Shown here one piece after another: positions 17,911-28,256 of a DNA stretch of 32,639 bases. The translations under genes and the position numbers were made by a program. The notes below the pieces were generated by a model. That model saw only the letters and a program-made list of their open reading frames with translations. It did not search any database and was not told the DNA's origin. The stretch's first letter is position 1. Each line of letters starts with the position of its first letter. This DNA comes from Chara braunii (taxonomy: Eukaryota; Streptophyta; Charophyceae; Charales; Characeae): assembly GCA_003427395.1 (NCBI GenBank), contig BFEA01000410.1:667524-700162 (forward strand), written 5' to 3'.

Positions 17911-18404
17911 GTTGGTGGGGTTATTGGGGGTTCTTGGTCTTTTTTTTTTTTTTTTTGNGGGGTGCCAATGACCTCCGACTGGTAGGTGCTGAGCAGCCGA
18001 TGGGTTGGCTGGTCCGCATCCGACAAGTCAAGGGGCGTCGACCGTCGGGGTATGCAACACTGGTGTCGAGGGCATTGTTGGTGGGGTTATTGGGGGTTCT
18101 TGGTCTTTTTTTCTTTTTTTTTGCGGGATGCCAACGACCTCCGACTGGTAGGTTCTGACCAGCCGATGGTTTGGCTGGTCCACATCCGACAAGTCAAGGG
18201 GCGTCGACCGTCGGGGTATGCAACACTGGTGTCGAGGGCGTTGTTGGTGGGGTTATTGGGGGTTATTGGTCTTTTTTTTTTTTTTTACGGGGTGACAACC
18301 ACCTCCGACTGGTAGGTGCTGACCAGCCGATGGTTTGGCTGGTCCGCATCCGACAAGTCAAGGGGCGTCGACCGTCGGGGTATGCAACACTGGTGTCGAG
18401 GGCA
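17911..18404. repeat. Three-copy tandem repeat, 166-bp period
   Basis: Copies start at 17911, 18077 and 18243 with GTTGGTGGGGTTATTGGGGG. Each contains a T run of variable length (14-18 T, interrupted in copy 2), then CCTCCGACTGGTAGGT, CCGATGG.TTGGCTGGTCC, AAGTCAAGGGGCGTCGACCG and GGTATGCAACACTGGTGTCGAGGGC. Copies are over 90% alike by eye. The T run changes the frame from copy to copy, so the overlapping ORFs are not genes. Confidence 0.92.
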
Positions 18405-19414
18405 TAACAGGTCCGGATACATTCAAAGTTCAACATGTTGGCTTTTAGGGAGAGGTGCAGTGTGGCCTTTTTTTCCCGTTTTGATTCTCCCCATGCGATT
18501 TAGCCCATCTGATTTCAGGCCATGAAGACGAAAAAAGCAATGTGCCAGGACATCCTAGTGCTACAGACTCCGAATCTGGATTGGACAAGCACGGGTGAAG
18601 TGCCCCCCTTGCAGGAAAAATAAAAGAGTTGCAGAGAGGGTCGGATTCAGCACTTGAATCCGTTTATTCCAGAGATGCAGGAAAGCAAATCGATGCAATT
18701 TTCTGCACTTCCATACAAACATGTCCAGATTCAGGCATTAAACTGAATTTTCTTTGCCAGCGGGACCTCGGTCCAGGAAGAGTGATGCACACCGAGGATT
18801 TTTTCCTTTTTTTTAACAAAAAACATACTGCCAGAGCTGTTGGGGGATGTCTAGCCATGGAGTGATAGAGATAGTGGTGACGTGAGTGGGTCGTTTGGGA
18901 TGAATAGCAAAACCAGAGCTGTTGTGCTTGTGGGCCGACTTGGAGAGCTCTCCAAGTATCTTTTGGTCGGACTATCAGTGAGTCTGGTCAGTGCGAGCCT
19001 TCTGTGTTAGGTATGTTGCCTTTTGCCCTTCGCCTTTTTTTTAGATTAGCTCCTTGAGGAAGGTAAGATGAGCCTTCTTAATTGAGTTTTGGGCTGGCCT
19101 TATGTTGGTATAGGCAGATCTCTTCTTCAATTATCACAGTACCCACGGCCGATGCGGAAAAGCCTGCATCGGAGCCTGTCTGTAGATCGCCGTCTAAAGT
19201 AGACTCATTCTCACAAGACTGCCCATCAGACCCGATCAAATTGTGGGCAACAAGATGGTGGTTTCCTCTAGACCTTACGGGCACATATGGCTTCGCGCCA
19301 TTCGATGTAAGGGCAGAGTCAAGAGCCTCTAACTCACAGCACCATGGATTGCATCCAAACAGACATTTTCAGTGAGATCATTGTCGGGAGTTGAGATAAG
19401 CCGCAAGGCCTCCA
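18405..19414. other. Unassigned DNA with a 20-bp palindrome and one uncharacterised ORF
   Basis: ACTTGGAGAGCTCTCCAAGT (18938-18957) is a perfect palindrome. An ORF at 19082-19375 on the plus strand (97 residues, with KPASEPVCRSPSKVDSFSQ and GTYGFAPFDVRAESRASNS) shows no family I recognise. It stands next to the LINE complex and could be a piece of another element. Nothing else is supported. Confidence 0.35.
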
Positions 19415-19655
19415 CTAACAGTTAATGGAAGGCTAAAAATTCGGGGTTTTTCGCCACGTCGCTACAAGCAATGTTGTCGAAACTTGTGCGAACAAACTAT
19501 GCAGGGTCATAATATAAACATCAACAAATCAATCAGGCAAAAAAAAAACGAAAGAATCAAAATCAAGAGTACTATAAAACCCTTTTCGGAGTAGCTTTCG
19601 GAATTCGCCAAAGCTTTTTTTGAGTTAGAATTTTGGGCCTTCCATTAACTGCTTA
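19415..19655 (+). mobile_element. 241-bp terminal-inverted-repeat element (MITE-like), complete copy
   Basis: The left end CTAACAGTTAATGGAAGGC is matched in reverse complement by the right end, GGCCTTCCATTAACTGCTTAG; the inverted repeats are about 27 bp with a few mismatches. The interior includes ACAAGCAATGTTGTCGAAAC, an A run and AGTACTATAAAACCCTTTTC. It has no coding capacity. The right end joins the LINE endonuclease part at CAGTCA (19656-19661). The same hexamer in reverse complement, TGACTG, is at the matching LINE junction (20488-20493). Confidence 0.75.
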
Positions 19656-20320
19656 GCAGTCACAGATTTCGTTTTGGAAGGTTTTACTCAGCAGGAGAGA
19701 GTTGTTGAGTTTGTGGAAGCTGGCTCCCTTTGAAACCACTTGGTCAAAGCATATGACTAGTTCAATTGGTTTGTGATCCAGCCCAGAATATGGAGCCACT
19801 GGTAATACTTCGGCTTCCTTGACTGCCCCATCAAGACTTCGGACACTAGGAAGCAGTCGATTCTTGAAAAGGCCATATGGTTGGCATGGTTCTTCTTGAC
19901 TAAGGTGAAGGTTCTCTTGTTGGGGTGCAGGATTCTATGGGGGTCTGCCAAGTTGTGGTTCAACATCATTTCCTGGATTGGTGTTGCTTTTGATAAGTTT
20001 GGGATGGTGGAGGATCGGGAAATACGGTCCACTGAGGGGTCTATTGTAGCATTCCAATCTCCAACCGGAATACATGGGGTGAATGGGGGAATCAGGTCAC
20101 CGATTTGTCTAAGAAATGATGTTCTTTCGGTTGGAGAGTTGGGGGCGTAGATATTGAAGAGTAAGAATTTATCTTCCTTCCATCTCAGGTGTAGCATACA
20201 CTATCTTCCTTCAGTGAGATCGACTTTCTTGTCGACGACCGAGCCTGCTGCATATAGGCGGGAGGATTTGGGGATCAGGATGGTCGTTCCCTTGGTGATG
20301 GTTTCAGGGTCAACCAACCA
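19656..20320 (-). pseudogene. LINE endonuclease domain, inverted relative to its RT
   Basis: On the minus strand, reading from 20320 down: GTTILIPKSSRLYAAGSVVD, then FNIYAPNSPTERTSFLRQI, VGDWNATIDPSVDR, a loop region and RIDCFLVSE. After a frame change comes LDHKPIELVIC. These are blocks of the apurinic-endonuclease-like (EEP) domain of L1-type LINE ORF2: NIYAPN, the GDWN catalytic block and the final DH pair. The N-terminal catalytic Asn and Glu are absent because the element is 5'-truncated within this domain. A TAG interrupts the frame just before CMLHLRW. The domain should lie immediately upstream of the RT on the same strand, but here it is on the opposite strand. Confidence 0.85.
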
Positions 20321-20487
20321 AATTTTATAGTACTCTTGATTTTGATTCTTTCGTTTTTTTTTTGCCCGATTGTTTTTTTTATGTTTGTATTATGACCCTG
20401 CATAGTTTGTTCGCAAAAGTTTCGACAACATTGCTTGTAGCGACACGGCGAAACCCCCCGAATTTTTAGCCTTCCATTAACCGCTAG
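20321..20487 (-). mobile_element. Partial inverted copy of the 241-bp TIR element
   Basis: The stretch is the reverse complement of the left two-thirds of 19415-19655, from AAGAGTACTATAAAA back to the terminus CTAGCGGTTAATGG, with small differences (about 90-95% by eye). Its inner break at AGTACTATAAA is where the truncated LINE 5' end begins. The missing remainder of this copy is found beyond the LINE poly(A) at 24503-24555. Confidence 0.8.
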
Positions 20488-23400
20488 TGACTGGCAAGGG
20501 TTGAGGTCGGTACGCCTTAGCACTACTCCTCGATGGGAATGGTTCCAGAAAAGCTACGCGACCCTTTCAGACACCGCGGCCAAAGTGTCTAGGAAGCTAG
20601 CGTCGATAAGGAAGCAAAGAAAGCAGTCATTATAATTTGCTCTGAAAATAGCTGAATCTAACCTGTCAAACAACCCCGCCTCTCAACTTTATATCGAAAT
20701 CTTCGACAAGGCTCGAGAGGAATTGGCCATGTGGAAATGGTGGGATCTGAGAGGCCTCCAAATAATCGCAAGAATGTGCGAATACAAACTAAGCGACTCA
20801 ATGACTAGACACTTCTTTGCCCGAATTAAAGCTAATTCGAGAGCTGGCACAATAGAAGGCCTGAAGTCACACACGGCTCCCGAAACGGTGAAAACAAATA
20901 GTGAAGGGATGCTTGAAATAGCCAATAAGTTCTACAAGGAGCTACACCAGTCCAAGACGGGAACACCAATACCCATCAGCAAGGCAAAAGATGCTACAAT
21001 ACCTGGAGCGAACAATTTCTCCTGAACAGGTTGAAACGCTTGACAAACCCTTTACATCAGATGAAATACTTCGGGCTCTACAAAGTATGAACAATAATAA
21101 GACCCCAGGAATTGACGGCTTAACCAAAGAATTCTGGAAAAAATTATGGCCCTTGTTAGGTAATGACTTAATAAACTTCTATAATGACAGTTGGTCCCAG
21201 GGGGGGCAGGGTAATCTTCTCAGCAGCAGCGAAATCAGCTACTCTACAAAAAGGGCGAAAAAGACGACATTAGAAACTACATGCCCATATCGTTGCTAAC
21301 CCTCCCATATAAGATCTTGGCCAAGACCTTATCGAACCGGATTATCAAGATTACCAATCAATCTTTCCACATTGACCAAACAGGATTCATCCCGGGTCGT
21401 TACATCCTGGACAATGTTATGACATTGAATGAGTCTGTAAGAAAAATCAGAGAAAGGAAAATAAATTCCGCAATTCTCTTCTTTGACTTTGAGAAAGCAT
21501 ATGACCAAGTCAACTGGGACTTTATGGAAGCAAGCATGGAAGAATGGGAGTCGGACCGAACTTAAGAAAATAGGTCAAGATACTCTACAAGGATGTCGTT
21601 GGCTGTGTCCAAGTCAATGGACTGTTGTCAGATTGCTATCCGATTTCCCGCTCGGTCCGCCAAGGGGACCCTCTAGCTCCGTCAATCTTCCTATTCGTAA
21701 TGGAGGCAATCGCATCCTTCCTGCGCAAGGATCCCTCAATCCAGAGACTAGCCAGCACCGATGTAGGTTCGGCCCACCAGATGGATTTCCCCGCAGCCAT
21801 CATGTTCGCTGCTGATCTAACAGTTCTAATCAGAGCATCAGAACACTAGCTAAAGCAATGGAGGCATTCAGGTTAGCCTCATAAATGAAGATCAACTGGG
21901 GGAAAACAATTGGCTGGTGGCTCTCCGATGACGAACCCCTTTCCCTTCAAGGAGATGAGGCGGCTATGACATGGCAAACACCTGACACACCCACACGCTA
22001 TCTAGGTATCCTGATGATGAAAGAAGGATTGGCGCCCCAAATGGGCCCGGCTATGATGGCGAAACAGATTAACAAAATCGGAAGATGGGGCAATGCCTTT
22101 ACTTCCCTTATAGGCCGAGCACTGGTTCTCAATACGTCGGTCTTCTCAATGATGTGGTATATTGCCTCTATCTGGACAGTCCCTGACAGCTCGATTAAGG
22201 AGCTGAACAGACGGGCCAGGAGTTACCTTTGGACATGAGACCCCAACAAAGGAGTCATTGACCCCGGAACAGAAACAAAGGCTCTGCAAATCAAATGGAT
22301 CATCAAACTGCTGATGAATCCTGACAGCGCCTGGAATAACTTGGCTCTGGACAGTATCAGATCGGTAGCTCCTGTTCCCTCCCCGAACGACATGTCAGGC
22401 CTATTTTGGGTAATGAACAAAGAATGGGTGATTTCCACAGGACGGAGGAACCGGAAGAGGAACAACGGACCAGAAGACCATCGGCCACCCACCCCCTACT
22501 GGCCGGCATTTCTTCGATCATGGAGGAAAATAATCCCTAACAAGATAAACAAACCTAAATCTAAAGACGAAGTACTAAGGCAACCGCTCTTCGGAAATGA
22601 ATGGCTGACAAACGAAGCCAACAACCCTCTTTTCCTAGAACAGAGATGGCTATCATGGATCAAGAACGGCATCTGGAAAGTAGACCACTTGTGGATGGAG
22701 GACAGAAAAGACTGGATAACAGAACAAGAAGCTAGTGCCCGACTGAAAGGCTGCCACAAACGAGAGACCAATCTCCAATACATACTCGATTGTATTCCTC
22801 AAGATTGGAAAGATATCCTGGTGAAGGATGAATCCTGGAGACCGGGCGAATGGGGTCTTTTGATTCAAGACACATCCCCTACTAGAGCCTATCAATTCTC
22901 TCACATGCAGCAAGGCTCACATACCAGAGCCAGTTTTCTCTCCTTCCCGGTCTCCTTCACCAAGATGAACAGGCCAGCTATTTTCAACGACAATGTAGAA
23001 TCAGCTATATTGGACTCTTTCCTCCTAAGAAAAGTAAGGGTCCTAGGCTCATGGCCAAAGGAAATTTTCAGACCAGATACGGCAATCCNATCCCTGGAAT
23101 TCGACCCAGCGGAGTGGGCCTGGAAGNCAAATGCCACCAGCAAGTTCAAATAAAAAATCCNGATCCAGGACTACTCAGTTAAACTCGGGTACAGACTGTC
23201 TCTGAAGACCAAAAACCCAGATCCAATCATNAAAAACAGATGGCGGAACCTCGTGGGGCAAGAAGCAGACAAAATCACACGNTTACATTGGGAAAAATTC
23301 AAACGCATCAAACCAATCAAGATCAGAAGCTTGCAATGGCTGATTGCTTACGCANCCCTGCCNGTGAATCAATGGCTACACATTAGACGGAAAACCACAG

Positions 23401-23954
23401 ACCCAGACAGTTCAGAATTATGTGCAGTCTGTACTGAAGGCTCGGTAGAAGATATAGTCCACTGCCTAGTCCTCTGTAAAGAAGCAACCGAATACTGGGC
23501 GAGAGCGTCTTCACTCTGGGANTCCCTCTTCTCTTCTCCCTTCCCCAAACAACCCATTCAACTGCTCCTCTTGACTAACATCCCTGATCAGGCTCGGAAG
23601 GCTGAGAGGACCTGGTTTGAACTCATCAGAAAGGTGACCCTATGGGTCATAGGGAATGAGAGATGCAGTCGAACAATTGAAGGACTCTCCAACCCACGGG
23701 AGAAAGTGTGGATAGAGACTAAAACATTGATTCAAGCCGAGATCCTGTACAGATGGCGGAAGATCAAGCGAGCCTGGTCCGAAGACGAAGAACAGCGGAA
23801 CAAGGAGAGGCAGAGATTCTACAGGAACTGGCTGGTGGATGGCAAGATTGGAGAATTGCGACAGGACCTGGTATGCTGGAAAGAATGGCATAATTCAAAT
23901 CCAGGAACGGGTTCCCAACATCAGACGTCGCTGGAAGGCTTAAGCACGTCCTAG
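20488..23954 (+). pseudogene. LINE ORF2: linker, reverse transcriptase and C-terminal zinc-knuckle region
   Basis: The linker (DWQGLRSVRL onward) leads to RT blocks: FTSDEILRALQSMNNNKTPGIDG (about 21050), ILAKTLSNRI, QTGFIPGRYILDN, FFDFEKAYDQVNWDF (first catalytic Asp, about 21480) and VRQGDPLAPSIFLF. The active-site block then reads FAAD where LINEs have FADD. The GWWLSDDEPL..YLGILM thumb region follows, then a 279-residue segment (22314-23153) and a C-terminal zf-RVT domain: KIRSLQWL, CAVC, then VEDIVHCLVLC, with W near the end. The order and zf-RVT domain fit plant L1-like LINEs. At least five frame changes and several N bases break it. Confidence 0.9.
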
Positions 23955-24470
23955 GCTACAAGAGCTTAAACACAACCTAGGGGGTTCAGACGACGTGGAA
24001 AATGAGGACAAGTCTGACAACTCTGGAGCATGTACGGGGGTCGCCAAGTAGGATCCCATCCCAGAGATTCGGAAGCCTACTAGCACCTGCCAAGACCCAA
24101 TTTTGACGTTCTGACGATAAGATTGCAGACTGAGGGTGTAGGTCTCAGGGTTAACTGTCGGCCGTCCGAAGGGGGNNCNAAGTGGCTTATGGGAAGGACC
24201 AGGTTGGGTAAGGCCAACAGGGGTGATCTTTCTAGCATTTATTGCTTTATCTGACAGATCTGGATTCTGGATCTGAGAGGAAAGAGTGGGACAAGGCAAG
24301 CTGACAGTCAATCCTCCCGTGGTGGAGCAATCAATGCTGCTCAGGGGTCCTTCGGCCTGACGGAAGGAAGCGTGTGTGGTTGTTAATTGTTGTAATGTAC
24401 TTTGACTTGCCGGTGGAATAGGAACCGGACTGACGCTCCCCAGAATAGGAGTNAANNCCANAANGCCCTN

Positions 24471-24503
<33 letters not shown>
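23955..24503 (+). other. LINE 3' untranslated region and poly(A) tail
   Basis: About 520 bases of non-coding sequence, with several N bases (24175-24180 and 24453-24470), end in an uninterrupted run of 30 A (24474-24503). The next bases, AGTACTATAAA, repeat the sequence at the LINE 5' junction (reverse complement at 20324-20334), as expected for a target-site duplication made by target-primed reverse transcription. Confidence 0.8.
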
Positions 24504-24506
<3 letters not shown>

Positions 24507-24555
24507 CTATAAATTTATAAAACCCTTTTCGGAGTAGCTTTCGGAATTTGCCAAA
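24503..24555 (+). mobile_element. Right-hand remnant of the TIR element split by the LINE
   Basis: AGTACTATAAA, then AAAACCCTTTTCGGAGTAGC and TTTCGGAATTTGCC match positions about 19570-19616 of the complete copy. The match fades within 15 bases after GCCAAA, so the right terminal repeat of this copy is lost. Confidence 0.75.
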
Positions 24556-24603
24556 TTCTCCTTTGAGGGCAGCTTGATGGGGCTCACATTGTTGGATCGC
24601 TAT

Positions 24604-25070
24604 CTACTCAATATCTACCAAGGGCGTGACCTGTAGCCAGCCATCGAAATTCGGTCTTGAAAACCCTGCCTCCATAGCCTTAGCTTCCAAGAAGCTTTCA
24701 ATGTCAAGTTCCACATTTGTGGCCAGGATTGCAGTCTGATCTTCCACTGGAATATGGCAACTTGGACGTAGGGCTGGATCTTTCAAGTCCAGGAAACCAC
24801 ATCTATTTTTCCTTCAGATCATGGGGGCAAATGTGTTGCCCTTGGATCGACACGTGACTGGCTATGGGAGGAACCAGCAACTGCTTGTGTAACACTTGGA
24901 TCTGATCCGCCAACTGCTCCTAGACCTTGGCCAAGCTATCGGCAGTTCCAACATAGCGATGGAAATCTGCTATAGCCCTGAAAAGGGTGACAGTTAGGCC
25001 CATGGCCTCGTTGTCTTTCAAAGTTGGGATGGTCTGCAAAAGGGCATCATGGGCCTTAAACCACCAGTAC
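24604..25070 (-). pseudogene. Decayed minus-strand coding fragment, family unknown
   Basis: From about 25070 down, the minus strand reads a protein-like stretch (WWFKAHDALLQTIPTLKDNE, TVTLFRAIADFHRYVG, EQLADQIQVLHKQLL) with TAG stops at two places. After a frame change it continues as a clean 60-residue frame at 24604-24786 (LKDPALRPSCHIPVEDQ, DIESFLEAKAMEAG). The heptad-like leucines suggest a coiled coil followed by an acidic linker. This could be a gag remnant of another LTR element, by its style and by neighbouring transposons. No diagnostic motif is present. Confidence 0.4.
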
Positions 25071-26399
25071 ATCCAAGGTAAAATTCACGATCCCTCAACC
25101 CCCCCTGCACGCCAAGCTTTGCTGAAACACAAGCACGGCGTTTTAGTTTTCTTTTGGCTGGTGTGGCCAACCATTTTGGTACGGTAGCACTGTTCATCCG
25201 AACTTCTCGGATTGATCAATCGTGATTTTCAAGTTGGTTGGGGCGATGTACTGGTGGTTTAAGTGCCTCATTCCTGCGGCTCTCTTCACTCCTATGTTCC
25301 TCCTCCTCCTCCTCCTACTCCAGTGCTAAAGGCCTTCCGTACAATGCTTTTTTCTTCCCCACTTGCCTGGTCCCTTAGGGCAGTCAACTGTATCAAATTC
25401 ATGGCCATGTTAGTCCGACGGTTAGAGCTTAAGCTCTCAGGATCCGATTGTTTGTCAGAGAGTGGTAAAGCGGATGAAGTTTCAATAAGTCCCTCAGGAT
25501 GAGCACACTCGTTTTCTTTCTTTCTCAGGATGAGCACTCCTTTTTCCAGTCCTCTCAAGGTAGGCACTCCCACTTTCTCTCCTCTCCTTTTCTCTCTTTT
25601 GAAAACGCATCGTGAAAGGCATCTGATCAAACTCTAAAGAAGAGTCAATTAATACAGCACAAGAGAAGGAAGGTAGAACTCCTAGCTGGAACGGCATCCC
25701 ATCCGGACTAGAGAGCCACAACAAGAACAATTGAGGTTTGATTTAGTCGCCTAAGTCTCGTTAGGTCAAGCACGAGATACACTCTTACTTAAGATACAAC
25801 TTTACCAAACCAAGATCAAAAAGTTGTCAGATAGACCAGAGAGAGGAAGTAGAAACAGTTGAAGCACTGGGGAGTCAAGGGAGTAGAGAATCGCAAGTCA
25901 AGCAACGGACTTATTGTGAGGATTTGTGGAAGAACACAACCAAGATCCAGTTGGAACTAAATAGTACATCCTACGATGTCTAACCTTCCAATGCATCAGG
26001 GGGTTGCCTAAGCGGCACTAGGATTGGTGGCATCCAAGTTCTCTTCTTCCTGAGATAGGATCCCACTAGGTACACATGCCCCGAGGTAGGCTGACAACCC
26101 TACCCACTTCCTATAATAGGAAGGAGCCTTTCCTCCATAAGAAAAAGAGCTTGGTAATGCTTCCCTAATGCCAGCCCTGAGAAACTGAAAGGAAAAGACA
26201 ACTTCACCTGCACTCTACTCAACTACAGCCACAATCAGAATGTAATATGAAGCACCATCGAAAGAATAAGCATTGTGAATTGAGATACTCCACATTCATC
26301 CAACTGGTGAGCGAGCAGTCCACAAACGCATCCACATCAGCCAAGATCATAGAGAGTAGGAAAAGAACCCAAAGCGCCCACAAAGCAATGCAGCACCAT
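25071..26399. other. Unassigned DNA
   Basis: There is a CTC-rich tract at about 25300-25320 and a repeated CTCAGGATGAGCAC motif (25495 and 25526). ORFs here are short and overlapping with no domain. No RNA gene, terminal repeats or coding signature is seen. Confidence 0.4.
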
Positions 26400-26960
26400 G
26401 CACTCAACCATGTTCGAATACAAGTACATAGCGCTGCATCTTTCCACCCAAAGCACCATGGGCCTGTGCTACTCACGGATGTGCAAAATGATAATGTATC
26501 TTCCACTAGAACATGGGAAGATACACTGGCATACTTTTTGTCTTTTGCGCATGCGGTGACTCCTGGAGCAAGGCCCTGCATCTGCTGCTACAACGTGGAA
26601 AGATTGCAGAATACAAGTACATAGTGCCATATCTTTCCACCCAAACGACCATGGGTCTCGCCTCACCACTCACCCAATGTGCTAAACGAGAATGGATCTG
26701 CAAAAGCAAAAACAAACAAACAAAAAAAGAACAGATCTACGGTGTGGAAACACACACCTCCAACATTAAGCTGAGACTCTTTGGTGGATTCGAACAGAGG
26801 TCTGTATTTTGACAATTCAGTGCACGTACCAAGTCGGTATGTTATGTGGCCGCACTTCTTTTTCTTGTTCTTTTTTTTTACGGCTGGCTGAGGTGGTGGT
26901 GCCGCCTCCTGTTTGGTTCGCTCGCCATTTCTGGATGTCCGAATACAAGTGCATAGGGGG
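26400..26960. repeat. Diverged dispersed/tandem repeat with GAATACAAGTACATAG core
   Basis: The core GAATACAAGT.CATAG occurs at about 26415, 26610 and 26940, followed in the first two by CATCTTTCCACCCAAA or a close variant and CCATGGG. Blocks containing ATGTGCAAAATGA..ATGAATAT/ATGTATCTTCC..CTAGAACATGG.AAGA also occur at about 17490 and 26480. The family is unknown and non-coding. Confidence 0.55.
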
Positions 26961-27179
26961 TTTGGACGGGAGCTCAAATCTGTGCCCCACTTGGAGTTCG
27001 AACAGAGCTGTTCTGTATGTTTGATTACAAAGCAACCCCAGTTCTATGGAAAGAAGGCCTGTCACCCTCTGCAGGTAGCGAGATCTAATCCCTCTGGGCA
27101 TGGTTTTTCTTTTTTCGTTTTTTTTCCTTTTTCCAGGGGGTTGTTTGTGCCACATAGCCCACAAAGCATCGGCCCCTTA

Positions 27180-27560
27180 CCCCACACTGTGCATGCCAGC
27201 CCACATGGTGTGATCCAGTCCACATGCTGTAACCCACCCTGCCTAGTGCCACCCAACCCGTAGTGGCACCCGGTCCACGTAATACGACCCGTGCCACATA
27301 GTACCACACAACCCGCTTGGTATCATCCAGGCCACATAATACCACCCTGCCGACATGGCACCGCCCGGTCGGCATAGTATGACCCGGGTGAGGACCGGAT
27401 TGTGCGTGAGGTTGGCCATATTCTTTTTTTTTTTCGTGGTTGTGTCTGTGTTCTTTTTTTTGCGGGGGGTGGGAATTTGTGTTAGTACCATCCAGTCCAC
27501 ATAGTATGACCCGCCCAACATCGTGCTGCCCAATTGGACTGTGCCATCCAACCCGCACGC
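27180..27560. repeat. Degenerate ~20-bp minisatellite (CCACATAGTATGACCC)
   Basis: Variants of CCACATAGTATGACCCG and CCACATAATACCACCC recur about every 19-22 bases from 27195 to 27395, and again at 27481-27560 after a T-rich interruption (27420-27465). The minus strand gives repetitive peptides (VVLCGLD, WYYVA), which are a by-product of the repeat. Confidence 0.65.
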
Positions 27561-27779
27561 ACGACTTGCAGACGAGGAGGATGGGAGAGCAGGACGGAGA
27601 GGAGGTGGCACAGGAACGGGAGGGAGGAGGAGGGAGTGGATCAGGAACGAAAGGGAGTAGGAAGAGCAGTATGCGCCACGGGCGTAGCTGCGGCTTGTTA
27701 ATAATAACCATGACAATGAATAAATGAACCAGAATCAATGTCCGAATCTCCCCCTTACTGCCAGCATAACAAGAAGGCA

Positions 27780-28256
27780 CATTTGACCTCCTACACGTCC
27801 TACTACTACATGATTGAGCATCTGTCTATGGCGGCAGCATCCAAGCATAGCCCGGATGTTCAAAGGACAATTCAAAGCTCTCTTAGCCCCGCCACTACCA
27901 CTTCCAAGCCTACATTACTCTCCAGAGTCCTCTTGACTTCATAACCCCATCCAAGGTCCTTCCAGGTACAGACATGTATCCAAATATTCGGGCATATATC
28001 TTATATTGTCCAGGTCATTTTAGTGCTTTTACCTTTGCAGATAACTCATGGACCCTATGGGACAACGGCAGCAGGATGCACACAACAGGAAATGTTAATT
28101 CTTTCTATCACCAAATGGAGGAGGGTCACGCAGTCTGGCTCGTCCATCAGGAACAGTATGTCGATCACGACTCGCAAGCACTACAGCCCCTGCAGAGCAA
28201 TCTGGCTGGTCCTACCACAAACAATGAACGGACCTCTCTCCCCCCCACCCCCTGAT
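27780..28256 (+). pseudogene. Ubiquitin-specific-protease-like C-terminal lobe, frameshifted
   Basis: Three plus frames together carry a C19 deubiquitinase-like pattern. They give YMIEHLSMAAASKH (27804-27845), then MFKGQFKALL (27856-27885), then after another frame change TLQSPLDFITPSKVLPG, YPNIRAYILYCPGHFSAFTF (28000-28030), WTLWDNGSR and GHAVWLVHQEQ. The CPGHFSAF stretch fits the His box of USPs (GHY/F..Y/F), followed at the usual distance by W..WDNG and a terminal hydrophobic strand. FKGQF... before PLDF fits the USP finger start. The Cys box with the catalytic cysteine is not seen upstream. The frame ends at TGA (28253-28255) next to a C run. The USP call is from motif order only; frames may reflect decay, base-calling errors or introns. 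Confidence 0.45.

Noticed and set aside
17911-18404. CRISPR-like array
   Set aside because: Units are 166 bp and conserved throughout, with no short repeat/unique spacer structure, and the sequence is eukaryotic.
17934-18525. Overlapping ORFs with repeated QPM..WLVRIRQVKGRRPSGYATL peptides
   Set aside because: They result from three copies of a 166-bp repeat, and the variable T run shifts the frame between copies.
19415-20487. Twin priming as the cause of the inverted LINE 5' part
   Set aside because: Twin priming does not place matching TIR-element copies at both inversion breakpoints; recombination between inverted copies accounts for all junctions.
27085-27780. 231-codon minus-strand ORF
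   Set aside because: It translates the degenerate 20-bp minisatellite and T-rich tracts; repeated VVLCGLD-like peptides mirror the DNA repeat.
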